DNA of 60,980 nucleotides from Bacillus sp. 2205SS5-2. GTDB taxonomy: Bacteria; Bacillota; Bacilli; Bacillales; Bacillaceae_K. The DNA is taken from NCBI RefSeq assembly GCF_037024155.1, contig NZ_JAYKTS010000026.1, forward strand, positions 1-60,980. Reading direction: 5' to 3'. The notes beneath the pieces were generated by a model. It was not told where the DNA came from and did no database searches. It was given only the letters and a program-made list of their open reading frames with translations. Both the position numbers and the translations under genes were made by a program. Shown piece after piece: positions 9,588-19,516 of this stretch (its first letter is position 1; every line of letters starts with the position of its first letter).

Positions 9588-10679
9588 ATGTTAAAGAGAA
9601 TCGTTCAAGTGTGTTTTCTTATTATAGGAGGAACACTAGGAATTTTTCTTCTACCAGAAGTGTTAGATTTAGTAAATCTTGGAGACATTCCATTATTAAA
9701 GAGTGCTTATATGACAGCCTTGCTAGGAGCTATTATTTTTTATCTTTTTACATTCTGGGTGGTCGATTATGTAGTCGATTTTGTCAAATGGGTTGAGGAT
9801 TCTCTCGTAAAAGCACCAGCGGTAGAAATATTGTTTGGTAGTATTGGATTAATTTCAGGACTTATTTTAGCGTTTTTGTTTGGATTACCAATTAGTAGAC
9901 TTCAACTTCCTTTTTTTGATACCGTAGTGCCAATTTTACTTACCCTACTACTTGGCTATATTGGTTTTCAAGTTGGTTTTAAAAAGAGAGAAGAGCTAAT
10001 TAGTTTATTTTCACTGGGAAGTAAAGGTGGAAAGAAAAAGTCGGGAGAGGAAGAACTAGAAGTTCCCCCAAACACACTAAAAATTTTAGATACAAGCGTG
10101 ATCATAGATGGAAGAATTGCGGATATTTGCCAAACGGGATTTTTAGAAGGTATCGTAGTAATTCCTCAGTTTGTTCTAGAAGAGCTTCAACATATCGCGG
10201 ATTCATCCGATGTACTAAAGCGGAACCGTGGACGCAGAGGCTTGGATATTTTAAATCGCATTCAGAAAGAGCTGCCTGTAGAGGTCCAAATTTATGAAGG
10301 GGATTTTGAAGATATTCAAGAAGTGGATAGCAAACTAGTCAAATTAGCAAAAATCACACAAGGTATTGTGGTAACCAATGATTTTAACTTAAACAAAGTT
10401 TGTGATTTGCAAGGTGTTCAAGTATTGAATATTAATGATTTGGCTAACGCAGTTAAGCCTGTCGTGTTACCTGGAGAAGAGATGAAGGTTCAGGTCATAA
10501 AAGATGGAAAAGAGCATAATCAAGGAATTGCCTATTTAGATGATGGTACGATGATTGTTGTAGAAGAAGGTAAAAATTATATTGGCAAACACATTGATGT
10601 TTTGGTTACATCAGTATTGCAAACATCTGCAGGTCGGATGATTTTTGCGAAACCTAAGTTACTAGAAAAAGCGTTATAA
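9588..10679 (+). CDS. yacL: YacL-type membrane protein with PIN and TRAM domains
   Basis: The 363-residue protein has about four membrane segments in the first 120 residues. A cytoplasmic PIN nuclease-like domain starts near residue 163 ([10 protein letters not shown], with the acidic residues expected of PIN) and a TRAM RNA-binding domain forms the C-terminus (about 295-350). The family is conserved in Firmicutes; its substrate is not established, so an RNase role is an inference from the domains. The ATG is preceded by AGAGGAGGTGA. It has its own promoter region and lies upstream of ispD. Confidence 0.93.
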   Translation: MLKRIVQVCFLIIGGTLGIFLLPEVLDLVNLGDIPLLKSAYMTALLGAIIFYLFTFWVVDYVVDFVKWVEDSLVKAPAVEILFGSIGLISGLILAFLFGLPISRLQLPFFDTVVPILLTLLLGYIGFQVGFKKREELISLFSLGSKGGKKKSGEEELEVPPNTLKILDTSVIIDGRIADICQTGFLEGIVVIPQFVLEELQHIADSSDVLKRNRGRRGLDILNRIQKELPVEVQIYEGDFEDIQEVDSKLVKLAKITQGIVVTNDFNLNKVCDLQGVQVLNINDLANAVKPVVLPGEEMKVQVIKDGKEHNQGIAYLDDGTMIVVEEGKNYIGKHIDVLVTSVLQTSAGRMIFAKPKLLEKAL

Positions 10680-10698
10680 AAGGTAAGGAGTATAAGAG

Positions 10699-11394
10699 AT
10701 GACTTATCAAGTTGTAATTCCGGCAGCAGGAAAAGGGAAAAGAATGGGAGCCAATCGTAATAAGCTCCTACTAGAGATTCACCAAACTCCAATTATTGTT
10801 CACACTCTTAAAGTGTTTGAACAAGATCCTCTGTGCGATGGAACATTCTTGGTTATCCATCCTGATGAAGAAGAGATTTTTCAAGAATTGATGAAACAAT
10901 TCGATCTTCAGAAAGTCCGTCAATTAGTGTATGGTGGATCAGAGAGGCAGTATAGCGTTTTTAATGGTATTAAGGCTCTGAACCATGACGGGGTGGTTCT
11001 CGTTCATGATGGCGCACGTCCGTTTATTACAACGGACGTTATTCATGCACTTGTCATAGCAGCCGAGAAGGAAGGAGCAGCTATTGCAGCTGTCCCTGTC
11101 AAAGATACCATTAAAAAGGTCCATCAACATACCGTCATCGAAACAATTGATCGATCTAGCTTGTGGTCTATACAGACGCCACAAGCTTTTCGTTTTTCTC
11201 TTCTTGAGAAGGCCCACCGCGAGGCAGTAGCTCATTCGTTTTTAGGGACGGATGATGCCTCTCTTGTGGAACGGATGGGACAAAGAGTAGCTATCGTAGA
11301 AAGTGATTATGATAATATTAAATTAACAACAACAGAGGATTTATATTTTGCGGACGCAATCTTACAAAAACGGAGTGAAAGAACTTCAAATTAA
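10699..11394 (+). CDS. ispD: IspD, MEP cytidylyltransferase
   Basis: IspD transfers CMP to 2-C-methyl-D-erythritol 4-phosphate in the non-mevalonate isoprenoid pathway. The 231 residues begin with the nucleotide-binding loop IPAAGKGKRMG. HDGARPF near residue 103 and AAVPVKDTIK near 131 are diagnostic. TAAGGAG precedes the ATG. It lies 25 bases from ispF, which acts two steps later in the same pathway. Confidence 0.96.
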   Translation: MTYQVVIPAAGKGKRMGANRNKLLLEIHQTPIIVHTLKVFEQDPLCDGTFLVIHPDEEEIFQELMKQFDLQKVRQLVYGGSERQYSVFNGIKALNHDGVVLVHDGARPFITTDVIHALVIAAEKEGAAIAAVPVKDTIKKVHQHTVIETIDRSSLWSIQTPQAFRFSLLEKAHREAVAHSFLGTDDASLVERMGQRVAIVESDYDNIKLTTTEDLYFADAILQKRSERTSN

Positions 11395-11419
11395 TAGGAT
11401 TTGAAAGGAGAAATCAATC

Positions 11420-11899
11420 ATGTATCGAATTGGTCAAGGTTATGACGTTCATCAACTCGTTGAAAACCGTCCATTAATTATTGGGGGTATCCATATTCCA
11501 TATGAAAAAGGGTTACTAGGTCATTCTGATGCAGATGTTCTCTTGCATGTAGTGGCTGACGCCGCTTTAGGTGCAATCGGGTCAGGTGATATTGGAAAAC
11601 ACTTCCCGGACACTGATCCAGATTTTGAGGGAGCAGATTCGGCCAGCCTGATGTCTTCTGTGTGGGAACTAGTAAAACAAGCTGGGTATGAATTAGGGAA
11701 TATCGATTGTACAATCATTGCTCAAAAGCCGAAAATGGCTCCGCATATCGAACAAATGCGGTCCCGGATTGCCGAGTTGTTAGAATCCTCAGCAGATAAG
11801 GTGAATGTAAAAGCGACAACGACAGAAAAACTCGGTTTTACAGGAAGAGGCGAAGGGATTGCTGCTCAAGCGACGATTTTACTGAAAGAGACCCTATAA
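11420..11899 (+). CDS. ispF: IspF, 2-C-methyl-D-erythritol 2,4-cyclodiphosphate synthase
   Basis: IspF cyclises CDP-ME 2-phosphate, releasing CMP. The 159-residue protein shows the metal ligands in GYDVHQ (Asp8, His10) and [10 protein letters not shown], and the C-terminal [20 protein letters not shown] signature. AAAGGAG precedes the ATG. It follows ispD closely. Confidence 0.97.
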   Translation: MYRIGQGYDVHQLVENRPLIIGGIHIPYEKGLLGHSDADVLLHVVADAALGAIGSGDIGKHFPDTDPDFEGADSASLMSSVWELVKQAGYELGNIDCTIIAQKPKMAPHIEQMRSRIAELLESSADKVNVKATTTEKLGFTGRGEGIAAQATILLKETL

Positions 11900-11969
11900 G
11901 GTACTTTCTTCTAGTCGTTAACGGTGATAAAATGTATCAATAGTAAGCGTAGATTGAGGAGGAAGAGTG

Positions 11970-13427
11970 ATGTCAAAAGAAGTTCGCGTGCGTTATGCAC
12001 CTAGTCCAACAGGACATTTACATATTGGAAATGCACGAACAGCATTATTTAACTATTTATTTGCACGCCATCATGGTGGGAAATTTATTATTCGAATTGA
12101 AGATACGGATAAAAAACGAAACATTGAAGGTGGGGAAGAAAGTCAGCTTCACTATTTAAAATGGCTTGGAATTGATTGGGATGAGAGTGTGGATGTGGGA
12201 GGAAAGTATGGCCCGTACCGACAAACAGAGAGAAATGATATTTATAAAAAGCATTTCGATGAGCTACTGACAACGGATCAAGCGTATTATTGCTATTGCT
12301 CAGAGGAAGAGTTGGAGGCAGAGCGTGATGCCCAAGCCTCTTCAGGTGAAATGCTTGGCTACTCTGGCAAATGTCGTCACCTTACTGCAGAAGACAAAGA
12401 GCGTTTCGAGAAAGAAGGACGTACACCGAGTATTCGAATAAAAATACCGGCTCGTAAAGTATATACTTTTAAAGATATGGTGAAAGACGAAGTGTCGTTT
12501 GAATCAGACGGAATGAGTGACTATGTTATCGTCAAGAAGGATGGAACACCTACCTATAACTTTGCTGTAGTTGTGGATGATCATCTTATGAACATTACTC
12601 ATGTTTTACGTGGAGAAGATCATATCTCCAATACACCGAAACAAATGGTTATTTACGAAGCATTAGGCTGGGAAATGCCAGAATTCGGACATATGACATT
12701 GATCGTAAATGAAAGCCGTAAGAAATTAAGTAAACGTGATGAAAGTATTATTCAGTTTATTGAGCAATATGAGGAGCTTGGATATTTACCGGAAGCGCTC
12801 TTTAATTTCATTGCCCTCTTAGGTTGGTCTCCAAAAGGAGAAGAAGAAATTTTTACGAAAGAACAGTTCGTAGAAATTTTCGATACAGACCGTCTATCAA
12901 CCTCTCCTGCCGTTTTCGATAAGCAAAAGCTAACCTGGATGAATAATCAATATTTGAAAAACCTTGAGTTAGATGCGTTAGTTGACTTAGCTCTTCCACA
13001 TTTGTTGAAGTCGAACCGACTAAAAACACCACTAACCGATGAAACAAAAGCGTGGGCAAAAGAACTGATTGGCTTGTTTCACGAAAAAATGAGTTTTGGT
13101 GCAGAAATTGTTGAATACTCAGGAATGTTCTTCCAAGATTCAGTTCAGTATGATGAAGAAGCAAGTGAAGTATTAGCAGAAGAACAAGTCCCTGAAGTAC
13201 TTGCTACATTTGTAGAAAAAATTAGTGAGCTTGAAGAATTTGTAGCTCCGAACATTAAAGCAGCCATGAAAGCGGTCCAAAAAGATACAGGACACAAAGG
13301 CAAGAAGTTATTTATGCCGCTTCGAGTGGCTATTACAGGACAAACTCATGGACCAGATCTGCCGTATGTCATCCAATTATTAGGTAAAGATAAGGTGAAT
13401 AATCGTCTGCAAAGCATTTTAAATTAA
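11970..13427 (+). CDS. gltX: glutamyl-tRNA synthetase
   Basis: GltX charges tRNA-Glu, and in Bacillaceae also tRNA-Gln for later amidation. The class I signatures are [12 protein letters not shown] at the N-terminus and KKLSKRDES near residue 250. The ATG at 11970 (485 residues) sits seven bases after AGGAGG at 11957-11962. A GTG one codon upstream is possible but too close to that site. It ends just before the cysE T-box leader. Confidence 0.97.
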   Translation: MSKEVRVRYAPSPTGHLHIGNARTALFNYLFARHHGGKFIIRIEDTDKKRNIEGGEESQLHYLKWLGIDWDESVDVGGKYGPYRQTERNDIYKKHFDELLTTDQAYYCYCSEEELEAERDAQASSGEMLGYSGKCRHLTAEDKERFEKEGRTPSIRIKIPARKVYTFKDMVKDEVSFESDGMSDYVIVKKDGTPTYNFAVVVDDHLMNITHVLRGEDHISNTPKQMVIYEALGWEMPEFGHMTLIVNESRKKLSKRDESIIQFIEQYEELGYLPEALFNFIALLGWSPKGEEEIFTKEQFVEIFDTDRLSTSPAVFDKQKLTWMNNQYLKNLELDALVDLALPHLLKSNRLKTPLTDETKAWAKELIGLFHEKMSFGAEIVEYSGMFFQDSVQYDEEASEVLAEEQVPEVLATFVEKISELEEFVAPNIKAAMKAVQKDTGHKGKKLFMPLRVAITGQTHGPDLPYVIQLLGKDKVNNRLQSILN

Positions 13428-13432
13428 CATTT

Positions 13433-13461
13433 TTCATAGAATGTAATATAGTATATATAAT
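13433..13461 (+). promoter_or_regulatory. probable promoter of the cysE operon
   Basis: TTCATA at 13433-13438 and TATAAT at 13456-13461 have 17 bases between them. The pair sits just upstream of the T-box leader. Confidence 0.55.
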
Positions 13462-13469
13462 CCAATAAA

Positions 13470-13702
13470 GTAGAAAATGTTGAAGAGGAGAAGTAAATAC
13501 TCGAATGCTGATAGAGAAAACCACCTAGGCTGGAAGTGGTTAGTGTTTTGAGTGTTGAAATGCACCTTGGAGTCCTTTGCTGAATACAGTAGGCAAAGGC
13601 GGTTGAACCGTTATCCTGAATGAGTTGAGGGAGATTTTTGCCCTAAACAGAGTGGAACCGCGCTAGTAAAGCGTCTCTGTCTTTTGCAGAGGCGCTTTTT
13701 TA
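13470..13702 (+). ncRNA. T-box leader, cysteine-specific
   Basis: The T-box core is seen at 13648-13662 (CAGAGTGGAACCGCG). It is followed by a terminator whose arms AAGCGTCTCTG (13669-13679) and CAGAGGCGCTT (13687-13697) end in a T-run. In stem I, GAAATGCACC places TGC (13561-13563) as specifier, which reads cysteine. This agrees with the genes downstream, cysE and cysS. Uncharged tRNA-Cys should favour the antiterminator and switch the operon on. Confidence 0.9.
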
Positions 13703-13747
13703 TATGGAGTTAAACGGTGAACGTAGATCATGGAGAGGAGGAGGAAG

Positions 13748-14410
13748 ATGTTAAAAATATTTAAAGAGGATATTGATGTTATTTTTGAACAAGATCCCGC
13801 AGCACGTAATTACTTCGAAGTGATTCTTACGTATTCGGGATTACATGCTGTCTGGTCACATCGAATAGCTCACGGCCTGTATAAAAGAAAATTTTATTTT
13901 CTGGCGAGGGCAACATCTCAAATTAGCCGCTTCTTTACAGGTATTGAAATTCATCCAGGAGCGAAAATAGGTCATCGTTTCTTCATTGATCATGGAATGG
14001 GTGTTGTCGTTGGGGAAACGTGTGAGATTGGTGATAACGTTACTATTTATCAGGGAGTGACGCTTGGTGGGACTGGTAAGGAAAAGGGTAAACGCCATCC
14101 AACTGTGAAGAGTAATGTGTTAATTGCCGCCGGAGCGAAGGTGCTTGGTTCAATAACGGTTGAAGAAAATTCGAAAATTGGAGCCGGATCTGTAGTTCTA
14201 AAAAATGTGCCGGCGAATTCAACAGTTGTAGGGATTCCTGGGAAAGTCGTTATTAAAAATGGTGTTCGCGTGATGCAAGATTTGAATCATAGCGATCTTC
14301 CAGATCCAATTTCTGATCGTTGCGAAGAAATGGAACGAGAAATTGCACAACTTAAAGGTATAGTTGAACAATCAGAGAGGAGTTTGAAACATGGGCATAA
14401 AAGTGTATAA
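13748..14410 (+). CDS. cysE: serine O-acetyltransferase
   Basis: CysE makes O-acetylserine from serine and acetyl-CoA, the first committed step of cysteine synthesis. A short N-terminal helical part is followed by a left-handed beta-helix with hexapeptide repeats ([28 protein letters not shown]). The ATG at 13748 (220 residues) follows GGAGGAGG; the in-frame ATG at 13730 has no ribosome binding site. Its 3' end overlaps cysS by 20 bases. Confidence 0.96.
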   Translation: MLKIFKEDIDVIFEQDPAARNYFEVILTYSGLHAVWSHRIAHGLYKRKFYFLARATSQISRFFTGIEIHPGAKIGHRFFIDHGMGVVVGETCEIGDNVTIYQGVTLGGTGKEKGKRHPTVKSNVLIAAGAKVLGSITVEENSKIGAGSVVLKNVPANSTVVGIPGKVVIKNGVRVMQDLNHSDLPDPISDRCEEMEREIAQLKGIVEQSERSLKHGHKSV

Positions 14411-15788
14411 CACGCTATCTAGACTAAAAGAAGATTTTATTCCACAAGAAGAAGGTAAGGTGAAGATGTATGTCTGTGGACCAACTGTCTACAACTACAT
14501 TCATATCGGGAATGCTCGGCCTGTCATCGTTTTTGATACCGTTCGCCGCTATTTAGAATACCGTGGCTATGACGTAGAGTTTGTTTCAAACTTTACCGAT
14601 GTAGATGATAAACTGATTCGTGCGGCGAATGAGTTAGGAGAAGAAGTTCCGGTAATTTCACAGAGGTTTATTGATGCATATTTTGAAGATACAGAAGCAC
14701 TCGGTTGCAATCGGGCCGACCTGCATCCTCGTGTAACAGAGAATATGGACATTATCATCGAATTCATAGCGGCGTTAATTGAAAAAGGATTCGCCTATGA
14801 GTCAGAAGGAGATGTCTATTATCGGACACGTAAGTTTAATGAATATGGAAAACTATCTCATCAGCCACTTGACGATCTTCGGGTAGGTGCACGTATTGAG
14901 ATTGGTGAGAAAAAAGAAGACTCACTAGATTTTGTACTTTGGAAAGCGGCGAAAGAGGGCGAAATCAATTGGCAAAGCCCTTGGGGAATAGGTAGACCAG
15001 GTTGGCATATCGAATGCTCCGCCATGGTGAAAAAATATTTAGGTGATACCATAGATATTCATGCTGGTGGGCAAGACTTAGCGTTCCCGCATCATGAAAA
15101 CGAAATCGCTCAATCAGAAGCACTGACAGGAAAACCATTTGCTCGATATTGGTTGCATAATGGGTATATTAATATTGATAATGAAAAAATGTCCAAATCT
15201 CTCGGGAACTTTGTGCTGGTTCATGACATCTTAAAGGAGCAAGATCCACAAGTTTTGCGGTTCTTTATGCTATCCGTTCATTATCGTCACCCTATTAATT
15301 ATAGTATTGACTTATTAGAAAGCACAGAAGCAGGTTTAGAACGCTTAAGAACATCCTATGAAAACCTAAAACACCGGAATACGATAAGCGCGAATTTAAC
15401 GGATGATGAGAATCAATGGTTAGAAAAAATTGAGAATCTTCATCAAGAATTTCTGGATTCAATGGATGATGATTTTAATACAGCAAATGCAATTTCCGTT
15501 TTATTTGAACTCTCAAAGCAGGCAAATTACTATCTTAGAGGAAAAAACACATCTGAAAAAGTGATAAAATCATTTATGAAAGAATTTGAGGATTTATTTC
15601 TCCTTCTAGGGCTGAAGCTAGAGGAAGAAGTATTACTAGATCAAGACATTGAAGTGATGATTGAAAAACGTCTTCAAGCCCGAAAAGACCGAGATTTTCA
15701 ATTAGCAGATTCTATTCGTGATCAATTAAAAGACCTAAAAATCATCCTAGAAGACACCCCTCAAGGAACGCGCTGGAAAAGAGGTTAA
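14391..15788 (+). CDS. cysS: cysteinyl-tRNA synthetase
   Basis: CysS charges tRNA-Cys. The 465 residues carry [15 protein letters not shown] (zinc-ligand Cys and HIGH-like motif) near residue 28, the zinc-binding HIECSAM near 207, and KMSKSLGNF near 267. Its ribosome binding site (GAGAGGAG) and start lie inside the end of cysE, so the two are translated together, and both are controlled by the cysteine T-box. Confidence 0.97.
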   Translation: MGIKVYNTLSRLKEDFIPQEEGKVKMYVCGPTVYNYIHIGNARPVIVFDTVRRYLEYRGYDVEFVSNFTDVDDKLIRAANELGEEVPVISQRFIDAYFEDTEALGCNRADLHPRVTENMDIIIEFIAALIEKGFAYESEGDVYYRTRKFNEYGKLSHQPLDDLRVGARIEIGEKKEDSLDFVLWKAAKEGEINWQSPWGIGRPGWHIECSAMVKKYLGDTIDIHAGGQDLAFPHHENEIAQSEALTGKPFARYWLHNGYINIDNEKMSKSLGNFVLVHDILKEQDPQVLRFFMLSVHYRHPINYSIDLLESTEAGLERLRTSYENLKHRNTISANLTDDENQWLEKIENLHQEFLDSMDDDFNTANAISVLFELSKQANYYLRGKNTSEKVIKSFMKEFEDLFLLLGLKLEEEVLLDQDIEVMIEKRLQARKDRDFQLADSIRDQLKDLKIILEDTPQGTRWKRG

Positions 15789-16213
15789 TGATGTTATTTG
15801 AGGAAAAATATAAAGAAGCCAAGCAAATAAATGCATTAGCTCTAGCCTATATGGGGGATGCGGTCTACGAACTATACGTTCGCCGCTTTCTTCTAGAATC
15901 TGGAAGAGTGAAACCGAATCAACTTCATCGAGAAGCAACGAAATATGTATCAGCCAAGGCGCAAGCAGCAATATTAAAAGCGCTTCTTGATGAAGATGTT
16001 TTAACAGAAGAAGAATTAGCTGTGATGAGAAGAGGAAGAAATGCAAAATCCGGATCGATTCCAAAAAATACAGATGTACAAACCTACCGTCACAGTTCCG
16101 CTTTTGAAGCGGTATTCGGATATTTATTCCTACAAAAACAAGTGGAAAGAATAGAGGAATTAATTCTCCTCATTTTACCGCTAGGAGACAAGAAGAACGG
16201 AGGAGCAAGATGA
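15788..16213 (+). CDS. mrnC: Mini-ribonuclease 3
   Basis: Mini-III is a dimeric RNase III-type enzyme without a double-stranded RNA-binding domain; it matures 23S rRNA ends. At 141 residues it has only the catalytic domain, with [15 protein letters not shown] near the N-terminus and a conserved RGRNAKSG segment near residue 79. Its start overlaps the cysS stop (TAATG), an arrangement typical of Bacillus. Confidence 0.95.
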   Translation: MMLFEEKYKEAKQINALALAYMGDAVYELYVRRFLLESGRVKPNQLHREATKYVSAKAQAAILKALLDEDVLTEEELAVMRRGRNAKSGSIPKNTDVQTYRHSSAFEAVFGYLFLQKQVERIEELILLILPLGDKKNGGAR

Positions 16214-16953
16214 GTAGTGATTACATTGGGGGGAAAAACCCCGTTATCGAGGCTCTGAAATCAGATCGTGATGTTAATAAAATTTGGATTGCAGAGGGTT
16301 CACAAAAAGGTGCAATGCAACAGATTGTAAAGCTGGCGAAAGAGACAAAGGTTCTTATTCAATATGTTCCAAAACAGAAAATGGATGGAATGGTAAATGA
16401 GAATCATCAAGGAGTCGTTGCTCAAGTTGCTGCCTATCAATATGCAGAGCTTGATGACTTATATCTTGCAGCTGAGAAAAAACAAGAAGCACCCTTTTTC
16501 TTGTTATTGGACGAGTTAGAAGATCCTCATAACTTGGGGAGTATTATGAGGACGGCCGATGCAGTGGGGGCTCATGGAATTATTATCCCGAAAAGAAGGG
16601 CAGTCGGTTTAACCTCAACAGTAGCTAAAGCATCTACAGGCGCGATTGAATATGTACCTGTAGCGAGAGTCACAAACTTGGCTCGAACGATTGATGAGTT
16701 GAAAGAAAGAGGAATATGGATTGCAGGAACGGACGCTAAAGAAAGCGATGATTATCGTAATCTTGACGGAAAAATGCCTCTTTGCTTAGTGATTGGAAGC
16801 GAAGGGAAAGGTATGGGGAGACTGATTCGTGATAAATGCGACTTCCTCGTTAAGCTTCCGATGATTGGACACGTGACTTCACTGAACGCTTCTGTGGCAG
16901 CAAGTTTACTAATGTATGAAGTGTATCGTAAACGTCATCCTTTAGGGGAATAA
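16210..16953 (+). CDS. rlmB: RlmB, 23S rRNA Gm2251 2'-O-methyltransferase
   Basis: This SPOUT (TrmH-type) methyltransferase modifies the 23S rRNA peptidyl-transferase loop using S-adenosylmethionine. Its 247 residues have an N-terminal substrate-binding domain beginning with GKNPVIEAL and the knotted C-terminal domain with [24 protein letters not shown] and [11 protein letters not shown]. It overlaps the 3' end of mrnC by four bases and follows AACGGAGGAG. Confidence 0.96.
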   Translation: MSSDYIGGKNPVIEALKSDRDVNKIWIAEGSQKGAMQQIVKLAKETKVLIQYVPKQKMDGMVNENHQGVVAQVAAYQYAELDDLYLAAEKKQEAPFFLLLDELEDPHNLGSIMRTADAVGAHGIIIPKRRAVGLTSTVAKASTGAIEYVPVARVTNLARTIDELKERGIWIAGTDAKESDDYRNLDGKMPLCLVIGSEGKGMGRLIRDKCDFLVKLPMIGHVTSLNASVAASLLMYEVYRKRHPLGE

Positions 16954-16958
16954 GACTA

Positions 16959-17471
16959 ATGAAAAATATCCTGATTGTCGACGGATATAATATTATCGGT
17001 GCATGGCCGGAGTTAAGAGTCTTAAGAGATAAGGACTTGGCTGCGGCCAGAGACCGGTTGATAGAACAGATGGCGGAGTATCAGGGATATACAGGATACG
17101 AGATCATCGTTGTCTTTGATGCTCATTATGTTAAGGGAGCAGCTCGTAAATATAAAAATTATAAGGTAGATGTGATTTTCTCAAAAGAAAATGAAACAGC
17201 AGATGAAAGAATTGAAAAACTAGCCAGTGAACTCAATAACATAAAAACACAAATTCATGTTGCAACATCTGACTTTACCGAACAATGGGTTATTTTCGGA
17301 CAAGGAGCACTACGTAAATCTGCCCGAGAACTACTTATAGAAACGGAAGGAATTCAACGAAAAATTGAACACCGGGTACGTAAAACGAGAGAGAAGAGCC
17401 CAGCAACGAAACTTCCTCTTACAGAAGAAGTGACAGAACTTTTTGAAAAATGGAGACGAGGAGAGAAATGA
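16959..17471 (+). CDS. rae1: Rae1 (YacP), ribosome-associated endoribonuclease
   Basis: This NYN/PIN-fold endonuclease is known in B. subtilis to cut mRNA in the ribosomal A site. The 170-residue protein begins with LIVDGYNIIGAWPEL and keeps the conserved acidic residues of the fold (VVFDAHYV near residue 52, TSDFTEQ near 103). It starts five bases after the rlmB stop and is the last gene before the sigH promoter. Confidence 0.93.
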   Translation: MKNILIVDGYNIIGAWPELRVLRDKDLAAARDRLIEQMAEYQGYTGYEIIVVFDAHYVKGAARKYKNYKVDVIFSKENETADERIEKLASELNNIKTQIHVATSDFTEQWVIFGQGALRKSARELLIETEGIQRKIEHRVRKTREKSPATKLPLTEEVTELFEKWRRGEK

Positions 17472-17475
17472 AGGG

Positions 17476-17504
17476 TTGATGTCGCTTTCATACTATTGTA
17501 TAAT
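17476..17504 (+). promoter_or_regulatory. SigA-type promoter of sigH
   Basis: TTGATG at 17476-17481 and TATAAT at 17499-17504 are 17 bases apart. It lies just before sigH and overlaps no gene. Confidence 0.8.
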
Positions 17505-17542
17505 ATTTCTATCTATTGTTTTGCGAGTTCGGAGGGATACGT

Positions 17543-18199
17543 GTGGCTGAAAAAGACAACGAAATTAACGATGTCCTTATTCAAATTGAGCTATTGGATG
17601 ATGAAAAAATCATTGAACTAGTTCATAAAGGAGAAAGCGATGCATTAGATTTTCTTATTCGGAAGTATCGGAATTTCGTACGAGCAAAGTCAAGATCCTA
17701 TTTTCTGATTGGAGCAGATAAGGAAGATATTGTCCAAGAAGGAATGATTGGCTTGTATAAAGCGATTCGTGATTACAAAGAGGACAAGCTCACCTCATTT
17801 AAAGCATTTGCAGAACTTTGTATTACCCGGCAAATTATTACCGCGATTAAAACCGCAACTCGTCAAAAGCATATACCCCTGAATTCCTATGTTTCCCTAG
17901 ATAAGCCGATTTATGATGAAGAATCTGATCGGACTTTAATGGATGTTATAACCGGAACGAAGGCAATGGATCCGCAAGAACTTATTGTGAATCGAGAAGA
18001 ATTTGATAACATGGAAGTGAAAATGGAAGAGTTACTTAGTGATCTAGAGCGAAAGGTGTTGGCCTTGTATTTAGATGGTCAATCCTATCAAGAGATTTCT
18101 GAAGAACTAGATCGTCATGTTAAATCAATTGATAATGCTTTGCAACGTGTAAAGAGAAAACTAGAACGATATTTAGAAGTCAGAGAGTTGACACTCTAG
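17543..18199 (+). CDS. sigH: RNA polymerase sigma-H factor
   Basis: SigH directs early sporulation and competence genes. From the GTG at 17543 (GGAGGG at 17531-17536) it is 218 residues, the same length as the B. subtilis protein. Regions 2.1-2.4 (SDALDFLIRKYRNF through ITRQIITAIKTATR) and 4.1-4.2 (LLSDLERKVLALYL, then SYQEISEELDRHVKSIDNA) are intact. The frame is open to 17516, but no ribosome binding site fits there. A vegetative promoter precedes it. Confidence 0.96.
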   Translation: MAEKDNEINDVLIQIELLDDEKIIELVHKGESDALDFLIRKYRNFVRAKSRSYFLIGADKEDIVQEGMIGLYKAIRDYKEDKLTSFKAFAELCITRQIITAIKTATRQKHIPLNSYVSLDKPIYDEESDRTLMDVITGTKAMDPQELIVNREEFDNMEVKMEELLSDLERKVLALYLDGQSYQEISEELDRHVKSIDNALQRVKRKLERYLEVRELTL

Positions 18200-18274
18200 T
18201 TCACGTGTCATTGACACGAATCACTATGCATGTTACTTTTGAGAAAACAGGAATAATCATAGCAGGTGAACGAC

Positions 18275-18418
18275 ATGAACAAAAAAACAATTCTGTCTTG
18301 CAGTGACTGTGGCACACGCAATTATTCTACAGTAAGCAATGTTGGGGAAAAGCGTTTAGAGGTAAAAAAGCATTGTAAACATTGCAACGCTCACACCGTT
18401 CATAAACAAACCCGTTAA
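18275..18418 (+). CDS. rpmG: 50S ribosomal protein L33
   Basis: A 47-residue zinc-ribbon protein with two CxxC pairs (Cys 9/12 and Cys 34/37), so it is the zinc-containing form of L33. AGGTGA lies six bases before the ATG. It fills the same place between sigH and secE as in B. subtilis, where the copy is called rpmGB. Confidence 0.92.
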   Translation: MNKKTILSCSDCGTRNYSTVSNVGEKRLEVKKHCKHCNAHTVHKQTR

Positions 18419-18456
18419 CTTTGTTTAATTTAACATTCCTTGGAGGTTGCCTACAA

Positions 18457-18636
18457 ATGTCTAGCCTATTGAAATTTTCCAGAAACGTATCATTAGAAAT
18501 GAAGAAGGTAAGCTGGCCAAAACGCAAAGAGCTTACGCGCTACACGATCACCGTTATTTCAACCGTTGTCTTTGTAGCAATCTTTTTTGCTATAGTTGAT
18601 TTAGGAATATCAGAATTAATCAATCTAATTTTATAA
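18457..18636 (+). CDS. secE: SecE, protein translocase subunit
   Basis: SecE is the small essential partner of SecY in the membrane. From the ATG at 18457 (TGGAGGT upstream) it is 59 residues. A cytoplasmic amphipathic helix with the conserved KKVSWPKRKEL stretch is followed by one membrane segment (about 33-55). The longer frame from 18421 lacks a ribosome binding site. Confidence 0.95.
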   Translation: MSSLLKFSRNVSLEMKKVSWPKRKELTRYTITVISTVVFVAIFFAIVDLGISELINLIL

Positions 18637-18681
18637 CCTATAAAAGAAATTGAGTCAATACTGTATATCCATTAGGTAGTT

Positions 18682-18690
18682 TGGTATAAT
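18682..18690 (+). promoter_or_regulatory. extended -10 promoter element of nusG
   Basis: TGG followed by TATAAT (18685-18690) is a perfect extended -10. No good -35 is seen 17 bases upstream. Transcripts would begin near 18697. Confidence 0.6.
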
Positions 18691-18715
18691 GTTGAAGTAA
18701 AGAGGACAAATTTTC

Positions 18716-18738
18716 AAAGCCCGGTTAACGGGTTTTTT
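18716..18738 (+). terminator. weak intrinsic terminator in the secE-nusG gap
   Basis: AAAGCCCG pairs with CGGGTTTT around a GTTAA loop and runs into a T-tract. It could end the sigH-secE transcript and also lies some 20-40 bases downstream of the start expected from the nusG promoter, so it could attenuate nusG. Confidence 0.6.
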
Positions 18739-18811
18739 CATTTGTTTTAATAAATGTATTATAAAAGAGAGAACGATTATTGAAGGAGGGAAGGACAAAA
18801 CGTCCCTACAC

Positions 18812-19345
18812 ATGGAAAAAAGTTGGTATGTAGTCCATACGTATTCAGGTTATGAAAATAAAGTGAAGGCCAATCTTGAGAAACGCGTTGAATCAATGGG
18901 TATGCAAGATAAAATCTTCCGAGTAATTGTTCCTGAAGAAGAAGAAACAGATGTAAGAAATGGAAAAACAAAAGTAGTAAAGAAAAAGGTGTTTCCTGGT
19001 TACGTTATCGTTGAGATTGTTATGACAGATGATTCTTGGTACGTCGTTCGAAACACGCCCGGAGTAACAGGGTTTGTAGGTTCATCAGGGCATGGATCAA
19101 AACCAACGGCGCTTTTACCAGATGAAGTAGAAAGTATTCTAAAACAAATGGGTATGACTGAAAAACGCATTGAAGTCGACTTTGAATTGGGTGAAACAGT
19201 TACCGTTAAAGAGGGGCCGTTCGCTAATTTCACAGGTGCTATCGAAGAGATGGATATGGGTAAAGCGAAAGTCAAAGTGTTAGTGAATATGTTCGGTCGT
19301 GAAACGCCAGTTGAGCTTGATTTTACTCAAATTGAGAAATTATAA
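18812..19345 (+). CDS. nusG: NusG, transcription elongation and termination factor
   Basis: NusG binds RNA polymerase and affects pausing, termination and transcription-translation coupling. The 177 residues match the B. subtilis protein from end to end: an NGN domain begins with SWYVVHTYSGYE, and a C-terminal KOW domain contains VKEGPFANFTGAIEEM. The ATG at 18812 is the only plausible start in frame. Its Shine-Dalgarno (AAGGAGGG, 18783-18790) is unusually far, 21 bases away, with a small GGAC/GTCC hairpin between. Confidence 0.96.
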   Translation: MEKSWYVVHTYSGYENKVKANLEKRVESMGMQDKIFRVIVPEEEETDVRNGKTKVVKKKVFPGYVIVEIVMTDDSWYVVRNTPGVTGFVGSSGHGSKPTALLPDEVESILKQMGMTEKRIEVDFELGETVTVKEGPFANFTGAIEEMDMGKAKVKVLVNMFGRETPVELDFTQIEKL

Positions 19346-19354
19346 GAGAAAAAC

Positions 19355-19383
19355 TTGAAATACATCGAAAAAGATGATAATAT
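19355..19383 (+). promoter_or_regulatory. promoter of rplK-rplA
   Basis: TTGAAA at 19355-19360 and TAATAT at 19378-19383 are 17 bases apart. Confidence 0.65.
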
Positions 19384-19463
19384 TTCATAAGTCAGTATGT
19401 CTCGTTTGAAGAGACTGGACATAAGATGAACTTTTTATGTTGCCTTAGACATTTAATAATTGA

Positions 19464-19490
19464 GTGGGAGGGTGTAAACCCTATTACCAC
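19464..19490 (+). promoter_or_regulatory. L1-binding type leader hairpin before rplK
   Basis: GTGG (19464-19467) pairs with CCAC (19487-19490), and AGGG (19469-19472) pairs with CCCT (19479-19482). The asymmetric internal loop has one base on the left and four on the right. This two-helix shape resembles the L1 binding site on 23S rRNA and fits autogenous control of rplK-rplA translation by L1. Confidence 0.65.
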
Positions 19491-19516
19491 ATCACGGACT
19501 TAAGGAGGTGTGTCTC

